A stretch of 64,000 nt of DNA from NCBI RefSeq assembly GCF_030406905.1, contig NZ_CP129137.1:3209001-3273000 (forward strand), in the 5' to 3' direction. Positions 26,899 to 35,889 of this stretch are shown piece by piece. Below the pieces are notes generated by a model that saw only the letters and a list, made by a program, of their open reading frames with translations, had not been told where the DNA came from and ran no database searches. This DNA comes from Streptomyces sp. HUAS CB01 (lineage in GTDB: Bacteria; Actinomycetota; Actinomycetes; Streptomycetales; Streptomycetaceae). A program made the position numbers and the translations under genes. Numbering within the stretch: position 1 is the stretch's first letter; each line of letters starts with the position of its first letter.

Positions 26899-26930
26899 CG
26901 GGGTGGCGGGCCGCGCGGCCCGCCACCCCG
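26899..26930 (+). terminator. Terminator after rplY
   Basis: A 14-bp perfect inverted repeat (26899-26912 with 26917-26930) with loop GCGC, followed by a T-rich stretch TTCTCTGTTTTC. This is the most classical intrinsic terminator in the window. It lies between rplY and pth. Confidence 0.9.
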
Positions 26931-26972
26931 TTCTCTGTTTTCGGACTCGTTTGCGGATTCGAGGAGACGTTC

Positions 26973-27572
26973 ATGACGACGGACGACGCCGGGGCGCCCT
27001 GGCTGGTGGTGGGGCTGGGCAATCCGGGGCCGGGGTATGCGGGGAACCGCCACAACGTGGGGTTCATGGTCGCGGATCTGCTCGCGGAGCGGATGGGCGG
27101 GAACTTCAAGCGGGCGGCCAAGGCGCAGGCGCAGGTGGTGGAGGGCCGGATCGGTCCGGCGGGTCCGGGCAGCCGGCGGGTGATCCTGGCGAAGCCGATG
27201 TCGTACATGAATCTTTCGGGTGGTCCTGTGGTGGCGCTGCGGGACTTCTACAAGGTTCCGACGGCGCACGTGGTGGCGGTGCACGACGAGTTGGACATCG
27301 ATTTCGGGGCGCTGCGGCTGAAGCTGGGCGGTGGTGACAACGGGCACAACGGTCTGAAGTCGATGACGAAGGCGATGGGTTCGGACTATCACCGGGTGCG
27401 GTTCGGTATCGGGCGTCCGCCGGGGCGGATGCAGGTCGCCGATTTCGTGCTGAAGGACTTCTCCGGTGCGGAGCGCAAGGAGCTGGACTACTTCGTGGAC
27501 CGGGGTGCGGATGCGGTGGAGTGTCTGGTGGCGGAGGGGCTGGAGCGGGCGCAGAGTGCGTACAACTCCTGA
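26973..27572 (+). CDS. pth: Peptidyl-tRNA hydrolase
   Basis: Releases peptides from prematurely dissociated peptidyl-tRNA, recycling tRNA. In the 199-residue sequence the family core is [18 protein letters not shown] with catalytic H27, then [16 protein letters not shown] with the catalytic Asp, and [11 protein letters not shown]. The ATG at 26973 follows GAGGAG at six bases; an earlier in-frame start lies inside the rplY terminator. Expression needs read-through of that terminator or a promoter in the short spacer. Confidence 0.97.
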   Translation: MTTDDAGAPWLVVGLGNPGPGYAGNRHNVGFMVADLLAERMGGNFKRAAKAQAQVVEGRIGPAGPGSRRVILAKPMSYMNLSGGPVVALRDFYKVPTAHVVAVHDELDIDFGALRLKLGGGDNGHNGLKSMTKAMGSDYHRVRFGIGRPPGRMQVADFVLKDFSGAERKELDYFVDRGADAVECLVAEGLERAQSAYNS

Positions 27573-27637
27573 CAAGCACCCCATAGCATCGGCCGGAGGT
27601 TGACCGAGCGCGGTCGGGTGCCGAAGGATCGCGCCCC

Positions 27638-28108
27638 ATGAAGCGGAACTCCTCCGGCCGGATGCTCGACCACGGCCGCCGTGCGTCCATGGCCGCGGTG
27701 GTGCTGCTGCTGATCGTCGCCGGCTTCTGGTCGTCCTGGGGCACGGCCCAGCACGTGCTGCTCTCCAAGGGCCGCGAGCACGGGACGCTCACCGTCGCCG
27801 ACTGCGGTGAGAAGACGTGTACGGGCCCGTACGACCCCGAGGGCCCGGCCGGTGAGCGTTCCGGCATGGTCATCGCGCGTTCGGTGGCGGTGGCCGAGGG
27901 CGCGGAGCTCGACGTGGTGGTGAAGCCGGGCACGGACGAGGTCGTGCGGGCCGGCCGGCCCGGGGCGCTGCACGCGTGGCTGCCCCTCGGCGGTGCGCTG
28001 CTGCTCGCCGCCTGTGTGGTCGGCGGCGGGCTGCGGATGCCGCGGACGGCGTGGGGGACGGCCGCCGCTGGTGGGGCGTTGCTGGTGGGCGCGTTCTTCG
28101 CGCTCTGA
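27638..28108 (+). CDS. Hypothetical membrane protein
   Basis: A 156-residue protein with AAGGA about nine bases before ATG 27638. It has one N-terminal helix at about 17-34, an extracytoplasmic region of about 75 residues with two Cys (DCGEKTC) that could form a disulphide, and two closely spaced helices at about 110-155. I do not recognise the family. It lies between pth and a strong bidirectional terminator and is probably a single-gene transcript or the tail of the pth unit. Confidence 0.75.
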   Translation: MKRNSSGRMLDHGRRASMAAVVLLLIVAGFWSSWGTAQHVLLSKGREHGTLTVADCGEKTCTGPYDPEGPAGERSGMVIARSVAVAEGAELDVVVKPGTDEVVRAGRPGALHAWLPLGGALLLAACVVGGGLRMPRTAWGTAAAGGALLVGAFFAL

Positions 28109-28135
28109 GGTGCGGTTCCTTCGTACCGGCACGTG

Positions 28136-28170
28136 GGCAGGGGCCCGGGAAGGATTCCCGGGCCCCTGCC
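28136..28170. terminator. Bidirectional terminator hairpin
   Basis: A perfect 16-bp inverted repeat (28136-28151 with 28155-28170) with a three-base loop GGA. It lies between the hypothetical membrane protein on the plus strand and ppc on the minus strand, serving convergent transcripts. Confidence 0.85.
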
Positions 28171-28189
28171 GATGTGGTGGTGCGGGGCG

Positions 28190-30919
28190 TCAGCCCGTGT
28201 TGCGCAGTCCGGCCGCGACGCCGTTGACCGTCAGCAGCAGCGCCCGCGACAGCAGCGGGTCAGCGGGTTCGCCGCGTTCGGCGGCGGTGCGCTGCCGGGC
28301 GAGCAGCGAGACCTGGAGGTAGGAGATCGGGTCGAGGTAGGCGTCCCGGATCGCGAAGGTCTGCTGGAGTCCCGGGTTGGAGTCGAGCAGCTGCTCACCG
28401 CCGGTGACGCGCAGCACCTCGCGTACGGTCAGCGCGTGTTCGGTCTCGATGTCGCCGAACACGTGCTTGAGCTCGTCCGGGACGAGGGTGTCCACGTAGT
28501 GGCGTGCGATGCGGAGGTCCGTCTTGGCGAGGGTCATCTCGACGTTGGAGACGAAGTTCCGGAAGAAGTGCCACTTCTCGTACATCTCGTCGAGGACGGA
28601 GTCCTGGCCCGCCTCGCGCAGGGCGCGCAGCCCGGAGCCGACGCCGAACCAGCCGGGCACGATCTGCCGGGACTGGGTCCAGCCGAACACCCAGGGGATG
28701 GCCCGCAGCCCGTCGAGGCCGGCGCCGCTGTCGGGGCGGCGGGAGGGCCGGGAGCCCAGGTGCAGCTCGGCGAGCTGGTCGACGGGGGTGGAGGCGAAGA
28801 AGTACGCCGGGAGGTCGGGGTCCTCGACGAGCTTGCGGTAGGCGGCGTGGGCGGCGTCGGAGACGATGTCCATCGCGGCGTCCCAGCGGGACAGCGCCTC
28901 GTCGCTCTGCCGGGGCGCGGTGTGCAGGGCGGACGCCTGGAGGGTCGCGGCGACCGTGAGCTCCAGGTTCTCCCTGGCCAGGGAGGGGATGAGGTACTTG
29001 TCGGAGATGACCTCGCCCTGCTCGGTCACCTTGATCTCGCCCTCCAGCGTGCCCCAGGGCTGGGCCAGGATGGCCTCGTGGGTGGGGCCGCCGCCGCGGC
29101 CGACGGTGCCGCCGCGGCCGTGGAAGAGCCGCAGCCGGACCCCGTAGCGGTGGGCGACGTCCCGCAGCCTCCGCTGGGCGCGGTGGATCTCCCACTGCGA
29201 GGTGGTGATGCCGCCGAACTTGGAGGAGTCGGAGTAGCCGAGCATGACCTCCTGCACGTCGCCGCGCAGGGCGACGAGCCGCCGGTAGGACGGGTCGGCG
29301 AGCATCTCGTCGAGGATGACGTCGGCGGCCCGGAGCTCGTCGGTGGTCTCCAGCAGCGGCACGATGCCGATCCTGGCCCAGCCGGCGTGCAGGTCGACCA
29401 GCCCGGCCTCGCGGGCCAGCACGGCCGCCGCGAAGACGTCGTCCGCGCCCTGGCACATCGAGATGATGTACGACTCGATGACCTCGGGGCCGAAGCGTTC
29501 GAAGGCTTCCTTGACCGTGTGGAAGACGCCCAGGGTCTTGGCGCCGGCGGCGTCGAGCGGGGCCGGGGTCGGTGCGAGGGGCCGCCGGGAGCGGAGTTCC
29601 TTGGCGAGGAGCTTCTGCCGGTACTCGCGCGGCATGTCGGCGTAGCGCCAGGTCTCCTCGCCGAGCCGGTCGAAGAGCTGGCCGAGGGCGTGGTGGTGGG
29701 CGTCGGCGTGCTCGCGCACGTCCATGGTGGCGAGCTGGAGCCCGAAGGCGGCGAGGGTGCGGATGGTGCGGTCGAGGCGGCCGTCGGCGAACAGCCCGCC
29801 GCGGTGCTCGCGCAGCGACGTCTGGATGAGGGTGAGGTCCTGGAGCAGCTCGGCGGTGCCGAGGTAGTCGCGGCCCTTCTCGTGGGCCGTGCCCTTGGCG
29901 AGCCGCTCCCGGGTATTGACGAGCTTCTGGCGGATGCAGGTGGCCTTGAGCCGGTAGGGCTCCTCGGCGTTGAGCCGCTTGTAGCGGGGGCTGATCTCCG
30001 GCAGGCGCTCGAGGTCGGACTGGAGGGACTCCAGCAGTTCCTCGGTCGCGCCTGCGTAGCGGATCGAGTTCGACAGCAGCGCGCGCAGCGAGTCGACGGC
30101 TTCGAGCGCGTCGGTGATGCCGTGCTCGTGCTGGAGGATCAGGACCTCGCGGGTGACCTCGGGGGTGACGTTGGGGTTGCCGTCCCGGTCGCCGCCGATC
30201 CAGGTGCCGAAGGTCAGGGGCCGGGTGCCGGGCGGCAGCTCGACTCCGGCGCGCTCCAGCTCGGCGGCGAGGTCCTCCAGGACGTCCCCGACGGCGCCCG
30301 CGTGCAGCTCGTCGAGGTAGTAGATGGCGTTGCGGGCCTCGTCGGCGGGCTCGGGGCGCACGACCCGGAGCTCGTCGGTCTGCCAGATCAGGTCGATGCT
30401 CTCGGCGAGCCGCAGGTCGTGCCGGCGGCGATCGGCGGGGTTGACCGGGGTCTCCAGCAGCTCGGCGATCCGCCGGAGCTTGTTCAGCACGGACCGGCGG
30501 GCCGCCTCGGTGGGGTGCGCGGTGAAGACCGGCCGCACGTTCAGGTTGCGCACGGTCTCGCGCAGGTGCTCGGGGTCCGCCTCCTTGAGCATGTCGGCGG
30601 TCCGGGACAGCAGCCCGCCCTCGGCGGCACGGCGCTCGCGCATCTCGCGGCCGCGGTGCACCTGCTCGCCCACGTTGGCAAGATGGAAGTACGTGGAGAA
30701 CGCGCGCACCAGCTTCGCGGCGGTTTCCAGGTCGGTGGCCCCGAGCAGTTCCGCGGCGGCGTCGCCGTCGGACCGGGTCAGGGCGCGTACGCGCTCGACG
30801 AGGTCGAGGAGTTCGGGGCCTTCCTGCCGTACGAGGGTCTCGCCCAGCAGATCGCCCAGTCGGCGGATGTCGGAACGCAGCTCCGCGCTGGCGGATGTGG
30901 TCTGGTCGGCACTGCTCAC
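28190..30919 (-). CDS. ppc: Phosphoenolpyruvate carboxylase
   Basis: Carboxylates phosphoenolpyruvate to oxaloacetate to refill the TCA cycle. The 909-residue sequence contains the catalytic histidine in [13 protein letters not shown], the glycine-rich [20 protein letters not shown] loop, and the canonical C-terminal RNTG. The GTG start at 30919 has AAGGAG eight bases upstream. It is transcribed toward a strong terminator and is divergent from the desaturase gene. The acidic allosteric machinery is typical of bacterial enzymes; specific effectors cannot be read from sequence. Confidence 0.97.
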   Translation of the reverse strand: MSSADQTTSASAELRSDIRRLGDLLGETLVRQEGPELLDLVERVRALTRSDGDAAAELLGATDLETAAKLVRAFSTYFHLANVGEQVHRGREMRERRAAEGGLLSRTADMLKEADPEHLRETVRNLNVRPVFTAHPTEAARRSVLNKLRRIAELLETPVNPADRRRHDLRLAESIDLIWQTDELRVVRPEPADEARNAIYYLDELHAGAVGDVLEDLAAELERAGVELPPGTRPLTFGTWIGGDRDGNPNVTPEVTREVLILQHEHGITDALEAVDSLRALLSNSIRYAGATEELLESLQSDLERLPEISPRYKRLNAEEPYRLKATCIRQKLVNTRERLAKGTAHEKGRDYLGTAELLQDLTLIQTSLREHRGGLFADGRLDRTIRTLAAFGLQLATMDVREHADAHHHALGQLFDRLGEETWRYADMPREYRQKLLAKELRSRRPLAPTPAPLDAAGAKTLGVFHTVKEAFERFGPEVIESYIISMCQGADDVFAAAVLAREAGLVDLHAGWARIGIVPLLETTDELRAADVILDEMLADPSYRRLVALRGDVQEVMLGYSDSSKFGGITTSQWEIHRAQRRLRDVAHRYGVRLRLFHGRGGTVGRGGGPTHEAILAQPWGTLEGEIKVTEQGEVISDKYLIPSLARENLELTVAATLQASALHTAPRQSDEALSRWDAAMDIVSDAAHAAYRKLVEDPDLPAYFFASTPVDQLAELHLGSRPSRRPDSGAGLDGLRAIPWVFGWTQSRQIVPGWFGVGSGLRALREAGQDSVLDEMYEKWHFFRNFVSNVEMTLAKTDLRIARHYVDTLVPDELKHVFGDIETEHALTVREVLRVTGGEQLLDSNPGLQQTFAIRDAYLDPISYLQVSLLARQRTAAERGEPADPLLSRALLLTVNGVAAGLRNTG

Positions 30920-31038
30920 AGGTGCGGCTCCTTGCAGTGTTTGAGCACGTCTGGAGGTTTTCCGGAGGCTTCGCGGACCACGCTGTCCGACGACTCCAAG
31001 GATAGGTGTCCGTTAACCCGGCGTTGTCCACCGCCCTC

Positions 31039-31095
31039 TTGCCGCGAGGCTTCGCGCTGCCATACTTACGACCCCGTAGGTTACGGTTCCGTAGC
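31039..31095 (+). promoter_or_regulatory. Desaturase promoter with interlocking palindromic operator
   Basis: A candidate promoter TTGCCG-N16-CATACT (31039-31066) runs directly into a 15-base direct repeat, TTACGACCCCGTAGG then TTACGGTTCCGTAGC (31066-31095). It contains nested inverted repeats CCGTA-ggt-TACGG and TACGG-tt-CCGTA. A repressor bound here would cover the transcription start. The TetR protein encoded at the end of the operon is the obvious candidate. Confidence 0.6.
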
Positions 31096-31136
31096 CGGAC
31101 GGTTCAGCCGCACCCTCACCCCCCAGGGGACACCCC

Positions 31137-32117
31137 ATGACCACAAGTCCCGATGTGATCGACGACGCCCGGAAGTCGTCCGCGCCCGATCTTCCCCCCG
31201 CCACGCTGGGCGGCGACAGCAAGCGTTCGATCGAGCAGATCGCCCTGCTGATGTTCATCACGGTGCCCTTCCTCGCGCTTCTGGCGGCGATCCCGCTGGC
31301 GTGGGGCTGGGGCGTGAGCTGGCTCGATCTCGGCCTGCTGGTGGTGATGTACTACATCGGCTGCCACGGCATCACGATCGGCTTCCACCGCTACTTCACC
31401 CACGGCTCCTTCAAGGCCAAGCGGCCGCTGCGGATCGCGCTGGCGGTCATGGGGTCGCTGGCCGTGGAGGGTCCGCTGGTGCGCTGGGTGGCCGACCACC
31501 GCAAGCACCACAAGTTCTCCGACGCCGAGGGCGACCCGCATTCGCCGTGGCGTTTCGGCGAGACGCTCCCGGCACTGATGAAGGGCCTGTGGTGGGCCCA
31601 CATCGGCTGGATGTTCGACGAGGAGCAGACGCCGCAGCACAAGTACGCACCGGATCTGATCAAGGACCCGGCGCTCCGGGCGATCTCCCGCCAGTTCGTG
31701 GTCTGGACGATCGTGTCCCTGGCGATCCCCCCGCTGGTCGGCGGTCTGGTGACGATGTCGTGGTGGGGCGCGTTCACCGCGTTCTTCTGGGGCTCACTGG
31801 TCCGGGTCGCGCTGCTGCACCACGTGACGTGGTCGATCAACTCGATCTGCCACGCGGTCGGCAAGCGTCCGTTCAAGTCGCGCGACCGTTCGGGCAACGT
31901 GTGGTGGCTCGCGGTCCTGTCGTGCGGTGAGTCCTGGCACAACCTGCACCACGCCGATCCGACGAGCGCCCGGCACGGGGTGGAGCGCGGGCAGATCGAC
32001 TCCAGCGCCCGGCTGATCCGCTGGTTCGAGAAGGCGGGCTGGGCGTACGACGTGCGCTGGCCGAGCGCGGACCGGATTGCCGCCCGGCGCCGGGAGGAAG
32101 CCGCGGAGACGGCATGA
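31137..32117 (+). CDS. Acyl-CoA/fatty-acid delta-9 desaturase
   Basis: A 326-residue membrane di-iron desaturase that introduces a double bond into saturated acyl chains. All three histidine boxes are intact: H84RYFTH89, H121RKHH125 and H268NLHH272. There are four hydrophobic spans, around 36-58, 64-82, 185-205 and 208-225. AGGGGA precedes ATG 31137. The stop overlaps the start of a TetR-family regulator by 4 bases, and a palindromic operator overlies the promoter, so expression is probably tuned to membrane lipid state, as for DesT/DesA-type systems. Confidence 0.95.
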   Translation: MTTSPDVIDDARKSSAPDLPPATLGGDSKRSIEQIALLMFITVPFLALLAAIPLAWGWGVSWLDLGLLVVMYYIGCHGITIGFHRYFTHGSFKAKRPLRIALAVMGSLAVEGPLVRWVADHRKHHKFSDAEGDPHSPWRFGETLPALMKGLWWAHIGWMFDEEQTPQHKYAPDLIKDPALRAISRQFVVWTIVSLAIPPLVGGLVTMSWWGAFTAFFWGSLVRVALLHHVTWSINSICHAVGKRPFKSRDRSGNVWWLAVLSCGESWHNLHHADPTSARHGVERGQIDSSARLIRWFEKAGWAYDVRWPSADRIAARRREEAAETA

Positions 32118-32794
32118 TTGAGGGCGTGGCGATCGACGGCAGCAGCACCAGCAGCAGTGAGAAGCCCCCTCGGCGCGGGCGCAGGGTCCGGATGACCGGG
32201 GCGGAGCGCCGCCAGCAGCTGCTCGACATCGGTCGCACGCTTTTCGCGGCGAAGGGCTTCGAGGGCACGTCGGTGGAGGAGATCGCGGCGAAGGCCGGGG
32301 TCTCCAAGCCGGTGGTGTACGAGCACTTCGGCGGCAAGGAGGGGCTGTACGCGGTGGTCGTCGACCGGGAGATGCGCCAGCTGCTGGACATGGTGACCGG
32401 GGCGCTGACCGCGGGGCATCCGAGGGAGCTGCTGGAGCAGGCGGCGTTCGCGCTGCTGGACTACATCGAGACGTACACGGACGGTTTCCGCATCCTGGTC
32501 CGCGATTCGCCCGTCGCCCAGTCCACGGGCACGTTCGCGTCACTGATCAGCGACATCGCCACTCAGGTCGAGGACATCCTGGGGCTGGAGTTCAAGGCCC
32601 GCGGTTTCGACCCGAAGCTGGCGCCGCTGTACGCGCAGGCGCTGGTGGGGATGGTGGCGCTGACGGGACAGTGGTGGCTGGACGTCCGCAAGCCGAAGAA
32701 GGCGGAGGTCGCGGCGCACCTGGTGAACCTGGCCTGGCACGGGCTGGACGGGCTGGAGCCGAAGCCGCGGCTGATAGGGCACCGCAAGAGCTGA
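32114..32794 (+). CDS. TetR-family regulator of the desaturase operon
   Basis: A 226-residue repressor. After a disordered Ser-rich start, the HTH spans about residues 30-75 with GFEGTSVEEIAAKAGVSKPV followed by VYEHFGGKEGLY. The remaining helices form the ligand-binding domain. It is translationally coupled to the desaturase (ATGA overlap). The direct and inverted repeats at 31066-31095 are the expected binding site, and acyl-CoAs are the likely ligands by analogy with lipid-responsive TetR proteins. The last codons lie within a 22-base tandem repeat, so the C-terminal GHRKS tail may vary between strains. Confidence 0.92.
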   Translation: MIEGVAIDGSSTSSSEKPPRRGRRVRMTGAERRQQLLDIGRTLFAAKGFEGTSVEEIAAKAGVSKPVVYEHFGGKEGLYAVVVDREMRQLLDMVTGALTAGHPRELLEQAAFALLDYIETYTDGFRILVRDSPVAQSTGTFASLISDIATQVEDILGLEFKARGFDPKLAPLYAQALVGMVALTGQWWLDVRKPKKAEVAAHLVNLAWHGLDGLEPKPRLIGHRKS

Positions 32795-32847
32795 GCGTTG
32801 CGCCCGCAAGAGCTGAGCGTTGCGCCGCGAGGGCCGAGCGTTGCGCC
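32783..32847. repeat. 22-bp tandem repeat over the TetR stop codon
   Basis: The unit CGCAAGAGCTGAGCGTTGCG is repeated at 32783 and 32805, with a diverged third copy from 32826. The first copy contains the TetR stop codon (TGA 32792-32794). The rest of the gap to 33065 is C/G-rich, with a second pair of similar segments, GGATCACGGCCGGGCG, near 32869 and 32899. Confidence 0.75.
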
Positions 32848-33065
32848 GCGCGCGTCACGGGCGGGCGCGGATCACGGCCGGGCGTACCACCGGCGCACGG
32901 ATCACGGCCGGGCGCGGGGAGTGCGCGGAACGACGCACGCGTGGCGCGCCCGTGCGGACACGTGCCGTACGGCTGCCGCGCCAGGACGAGCGGCGGCCGC
33001 CCTCCGGCCGGCGTCCGGTCCCCCGCCCGTCGCGGGAGGGGACGCCGACCGGGCGGCCGGGCCGG

Positions 33066-33428
33066 TCACCCCACCGCTTGCAGGAACCCCAGCCGGTTGC
33101 CCACCGGGTCCTCCGAGAGGAAGCGGCGGTGGCCGGGGAGCTCGTCGTCGCAGACGACTTCGGCGCCATGGGCCTGCAGGCGCTGGGCGAGCGCCTCGAT
33201 ACCGGTCACCCGCAGGCCCGGATGGGCCTTGCGCGCGGGCCGGAATCGGGGGCCGACCCCGAGGTGCAGCCGGACGTCACCGGTCCGGAACCAGCAGCCG
33301 TCGCGGACGGCGAGCGACGGCGGCTTGGCGATCTCGGTCATCCCCAGAGCACCGCGGTAGTACGCCCGCAGCGCGTCCTCGGAGCCCGCTGGCACGGCGA
33401 GCTGGACGTGATCGAGAGCGGTCAGCAT
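33066..33428 (-). CDS. VOC (glyoxalase/bleomycin-resistance fold) protein
   Basis: A 120-residue single-domain vicinal-oxygen-chelate protein with the paired beta-alpha-beta-beta-beta pattern. It starts LTALDHVQLAVPAGSEDALR, has a middle CWFRTGDVRLHLGVG strand and ends FLSEDPVGNRLGFLQ. His7 and the Glu in the last strand region are the usual metal or substrate contacts, although the terminal Glu is replaced by Gly-Phe here, so metal binding is uncertain. Members include glyoxalases, dioxygenases and resistance proteins; the specific function is unknown. It lies 25 bases downstream of tam on the same strand and is probably co-transcribed with it. Confidence 0.88.
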   Translation of the reverse strand: MLTALDHVQLAVPAGSEDALRAYYRGALGMTEIAKPPSLAVRDGCWFRTGDVRLHLGVGPRFRPARKAHPGLRVTGIEALAQRLQAHGAEVVCDDELPGHRRFLSEDPVGNRLGFLQAVG

Positions 33429-33453
33429 GTGGATTCGTCCTTTCCCACCGTCC

Positions 33454-34275
33454 CTACAGCGGTTTGCGAGCCACGGCGAAGATGCGCCGGAACGGGAAGA
33501 CCGTTCCGTGCGGCCCGGGCGGATAGGCCTTGCGGAGCAGGTCGCGGTACTGCGAGAGGAACTCGTCGGTGGCCTCCTCGTCCCCGTCGAGCGTGGTGAG
33601 GACCGGGCGCAGCGCGGTGCCCTTCACCCAGTCCAGGACGGGGTCCTCGCCGGTGAGCAGCTGGAGGTAGGTCGTCTCCCACGCGTCCGCGGCGCAGCCG
33701 AGGTCGGCGAGGCGGAGCAGGTAGTCGGCCGGGTCCAGTACGTGGACGAAGCGGCGGCCCTGGTCGGCGAGGCGGTCCCGCCACTGCGGTGTGTCGCAGA
33801 GCTCGCCGAGCAGTGCGTGGCTGGGTGAGGTGAAGTTGCCGGGCACCTGGAAGGCGAGGGTGCCGCCGGGCGTGAGGCCGTCGATCCATGTCGCGAAGGA
33901 CTCGGGGTGGTTGGGCACCCACTGGAGCGCGGCGTTGGAGACGATGAGGTCGTAGGGCTCGTCGGGGGTCCAGTGGGCGGCGTCGGCGGGGCGGAAGTCG
34001 ATCCAGCCGCCGCCGGCGGTGGTGCCCGCGTACTCCTTCTCCGCGCGGGCGAGCATCTCGGGTGAGAGGTCGAATCCGGTGATCCGTGCGTCCGGCCAGC
34101 GGTCGGCGAGGAGCGCGGTGACGTTGCCGGGGCCGCAGCCGAGGTCGGCGATGCGGGGTGGGCGGTGTCCGTGGGGCAGTTCGGGTATGCGGCCGAGCAG
34201 ATCGAGGAACGGGCGGGTGCGATGGCCTGAGTGACGGAGGTACTGCTGTGGATCCCAGGTTGGAACGGAATGCAT
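33454..34275 (-). CDS. tam: Trans-aconitate 2-methyltransferase
   Basis: Methylates trans-aconitate, a spontaneous by-product that inhibits aconitase, using S-adenosylmethionine. In the 273-residue sequence the SAM motif I is RIADLGCGPGN, followed by GFDLSPEMLARA and the Tam-typical LIVSNAALQWVPNHPE. GGGGGAT precedes ATG 34275. It is divergent from a MarR-type gene with a perfect palindrome between them, exactly the tam/tamR arrangement described in S. coelicolor, where TamR represses tam and responds to citrate or aconitate. The -35 of a candidate promoter (TTGACG-N18-GACTAT on this strand) lies inside the palindrome. Confidence 0.94.
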   Translation of the reverse strand: MHSVPTWDPQQYLRHSGHRTRPFLDLLGRIPELPHGHRPPRIADLGCGPGNVTALLADRWPDARITGFDLSPEMLARAEKEYAGTTAGGGWIDFRPADAAHWTPDEPYDLIVSNAALQWVPNHPESFATWIDGLTPGGTLAFQVPGNFTSPSHALLGELCDTPQWRDRLADQGRRFVHVLDPADYLLRLADLGCAADAWETTYLQLLTGEDPVLDWVKGTALRPVLTTLDGDEEATDEFLSQYRDLLRKAYPPGPHGTVFPFRRIFAVARKPL

Positions 34276-34357
34276 GTTCGATCCCCCTTGCTGGAACGTT
34301 CGCCGGAACCGGAACAGGGCTCCGGCCCGACCATGCCCAATAGTCCATCCAAATATA

Positions 34358-34371
34358 TCTTGACGTCAAGA
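34358..34371. promoter_or_regulatory. TamR-type operator palindrome
   Basis: TCTTGACGTCAAGA is a perfect 14-base palindrome in the tam/tamR divergent region. It contains the -35 hexamer TTGACG of the candidate tam promoter and lies about 36 bases before the tamR ATG, so a bound MarR-family dimer could repress both genes. Confidence 0.75.
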
Positions 34372-34406
34372 GACTTCATGTCGACAGACCCTCTACACTG
34401 ATCGTC

Positions 34407-34904
34407 ATGGAGGACGAGGTCGACCGACTGGTCGCTGCCTGGCGCCGCGAGCGCCCCGACCTCGACGTGGAGCCGCTCGAGGTGCTCAGCCGCGTCTCCA
34501 GGCTCGCGCGCCATCTCGACCGCGCACGCAGAATCGCTTTCGCCGAGCACAATCTGGAGCCGTGGGAGTTCGACGTCCTGACGTCGCTGCGGCGCGCGGG
34601 CGCGCCCTACCAGCTCTCCCCCGGCCAGCTGCTCACCCAGACCCTCGTCACCTCGGGCACGATGACCAACCGCATCGACCGGCTCGCCAAGAAGGGCTTG
34701 GTCGAGCGGCTGCCCGACCCCAGCGACCGGCGCGGCGTGCTCGTGCGGCTCACCACCGAGGGACGGGACCGCGCCGACCAGGCGCTCGCCGGACTGCTCG
34801 CCCAGGAGCGCGCCATCCTGGCCGAGCTGTCCCGTGCGCAGCGCGGTGAACTCGCCGGGCTGCTACGCCAGTTGACCGCCCCGTTCGACAACGTCCCCGG
34901 CTGA
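34407..34904 (+). CDS. tamR: MarR-family regulator TamR
   Basis: A 165-residue winged-helix regulator with DVLTSLRRAGAPYQLSPGQL, LVTSGTMTNRIDRLAKKGLV and the wing LPDPSDRRGVLVRLTTEGR, the MarR signature. The long N-terminal helix (DEVDRLVAAWRRERPDLDVE) is typical of the UrtR/HucR-like subgroup to which TamR belongs. No ribosome site precedes the ATG. A -10-like TACACT (34394-34399) lies eight bases upstream, which suggests a leaderless transcript. Its 3' end overlaps the convergent LuxR regulator gene by 42 bases. The family relation is firm; the name rests on the divergent tam gene. Confidence 0.92.
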   Translation: MEDEVDRLVAAWRRERPDLDVEPLEVLSRVSRLARHLDRARRIAFAEHNLEPWEFDVLTSLRRAGAPYQLSPGQLLTQTLVTSGTMTNRIDRLAKKGLVERLPDPSDRRGVLVRLTTEGRDRADQALAGLLAQERAILAELSRAQRGELAGLLRQLTAPFDNVPG

Positions 34905-35645
34905 GGACGCGAGTTCCGCCGGGCCGACACCGGCTCGTCGGGCCAGTGCCACCGCCGCGAGGGTCGAGTGGACGCCGAGCTTGCCCAGCACGTTCTGCAT
35001 ATGCGTGCGCACGGTGTGCGGGGAGAGGAAGAGGCGCTCCGCGACCGCCTTGCGGCCGAGACCGGCCACCATGCAACGCAGCACCTCCCGCTCGCGCGGG
35101 GTGAGCGACTCCACGAGCCGCTCGCTCTCGGTGCGGTGCTTGCGGGCCGCGGTGAGCTCCCGCAGCACGCCGGTGAGCAGCGCGGGAGGCAGATGCGTCT
35201 CGTCGCGCAGCACGCCCCGGATCACCGTGAGCAGGCGCTGCAGCGAGCAGTCCTTGGCGACCCAGCCCGAGGCGCCGGCCTGCAGCGCGAGCGCGGCCCG
35301 GCGCGGGTCGTCCTTCTCGGCGAGCACGACCGTACGGACCGCGGGCCGGGCCGTACGGACCGCGGCGACCAGGGAGATCCCGTCGACGAAGCCGTCGCCG
35401 TTGTCGGGGACGGCTCGCGCGACCACGGGGCCGCCCGGTGCCGTCGTGATCCCCAGATCGGCGTCGACCAGCATCACGTCGAATCTGCGTCCCTCGGCCG
35501 CCGCGCGCTCGAGGCAGCGCAGCGCGGCCGGGCCACTGCCCGCCGCGGCGACCTCGACGTCCGGCTCGGCGGCGAGTGCCGCGGCGAGGGACTCGGCGAA
35601 GATTCGGTGGTCGTCCACGACGAGGACCCGGATACGAACCACAGA
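34863..35645 (-). CDS. LuxR/NarL-type response regulator, orphan
   Basis: About 260 residues: a receiver domain starting VRIRVLVVDDHRIFAESLA with phosphoacceptor D62 in VMLVDADLG, and a C-terminal LuxR HTH, SLTPREREVLRCMVAGLGRK to FLSPHTVRTHMQNVLGKLGV. The receiver has an extra insertion after the phosphorylation site (TTAPGGPVVARAVPDNG) compared with short NarL proteins. The GTG at 35645 (MSVVRIRV) is preferred on family grounds; ATG 35678 is also possible, and neither has a clear ribosome site. No kinase gene is adjacent. The gene converges on and overlaps tamR by 42 bases. Confidence 0.88.
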   Translation of the reverse strand, partial: SVVRIRVLVVDDHRIFAESLAAALAAEPDVEVAAAGSGPAALRCLERAAAEGRRFDVMLVDADLGITTAPGGPVVARAVPDNGDGFVDGISLVAAVRTARPAVRTVVLAEKDDPRRAALALQAGASGWVAKDCSLQRLLTVIRGVLRDETHLPPALLTGVLRELTAARKHRTESERLVESLTPREREVLRCMVAGLGRKAVAERLFLSPHTVRTHMQNVLGKLGVHSTLAAVALARRAGVGPAELASSAGDVVERGGQLA

Positions 35646-35889
35646 CACCCCCAGGCTGCGTTTTCCGGCGGAGGTCATGCATCGACGGGTACGGCGCCCG
35701 GCAGGTGTGGGTGGGCCGTCGCGGCCGCCGCCGCGATGAACCGATACCCCGCCCCGGGCGTCGTACCCGACTGTCTCGCCCCCTGATCAGCACCGGCCCC
35801 CACCGGTGCATGCATCAGAGTACGGCCGGCGGCCGTGAGGGGAAGGGCATTTGCAGAACTGGTTGGACACCGTGTTTAGGGTGAGTCGC

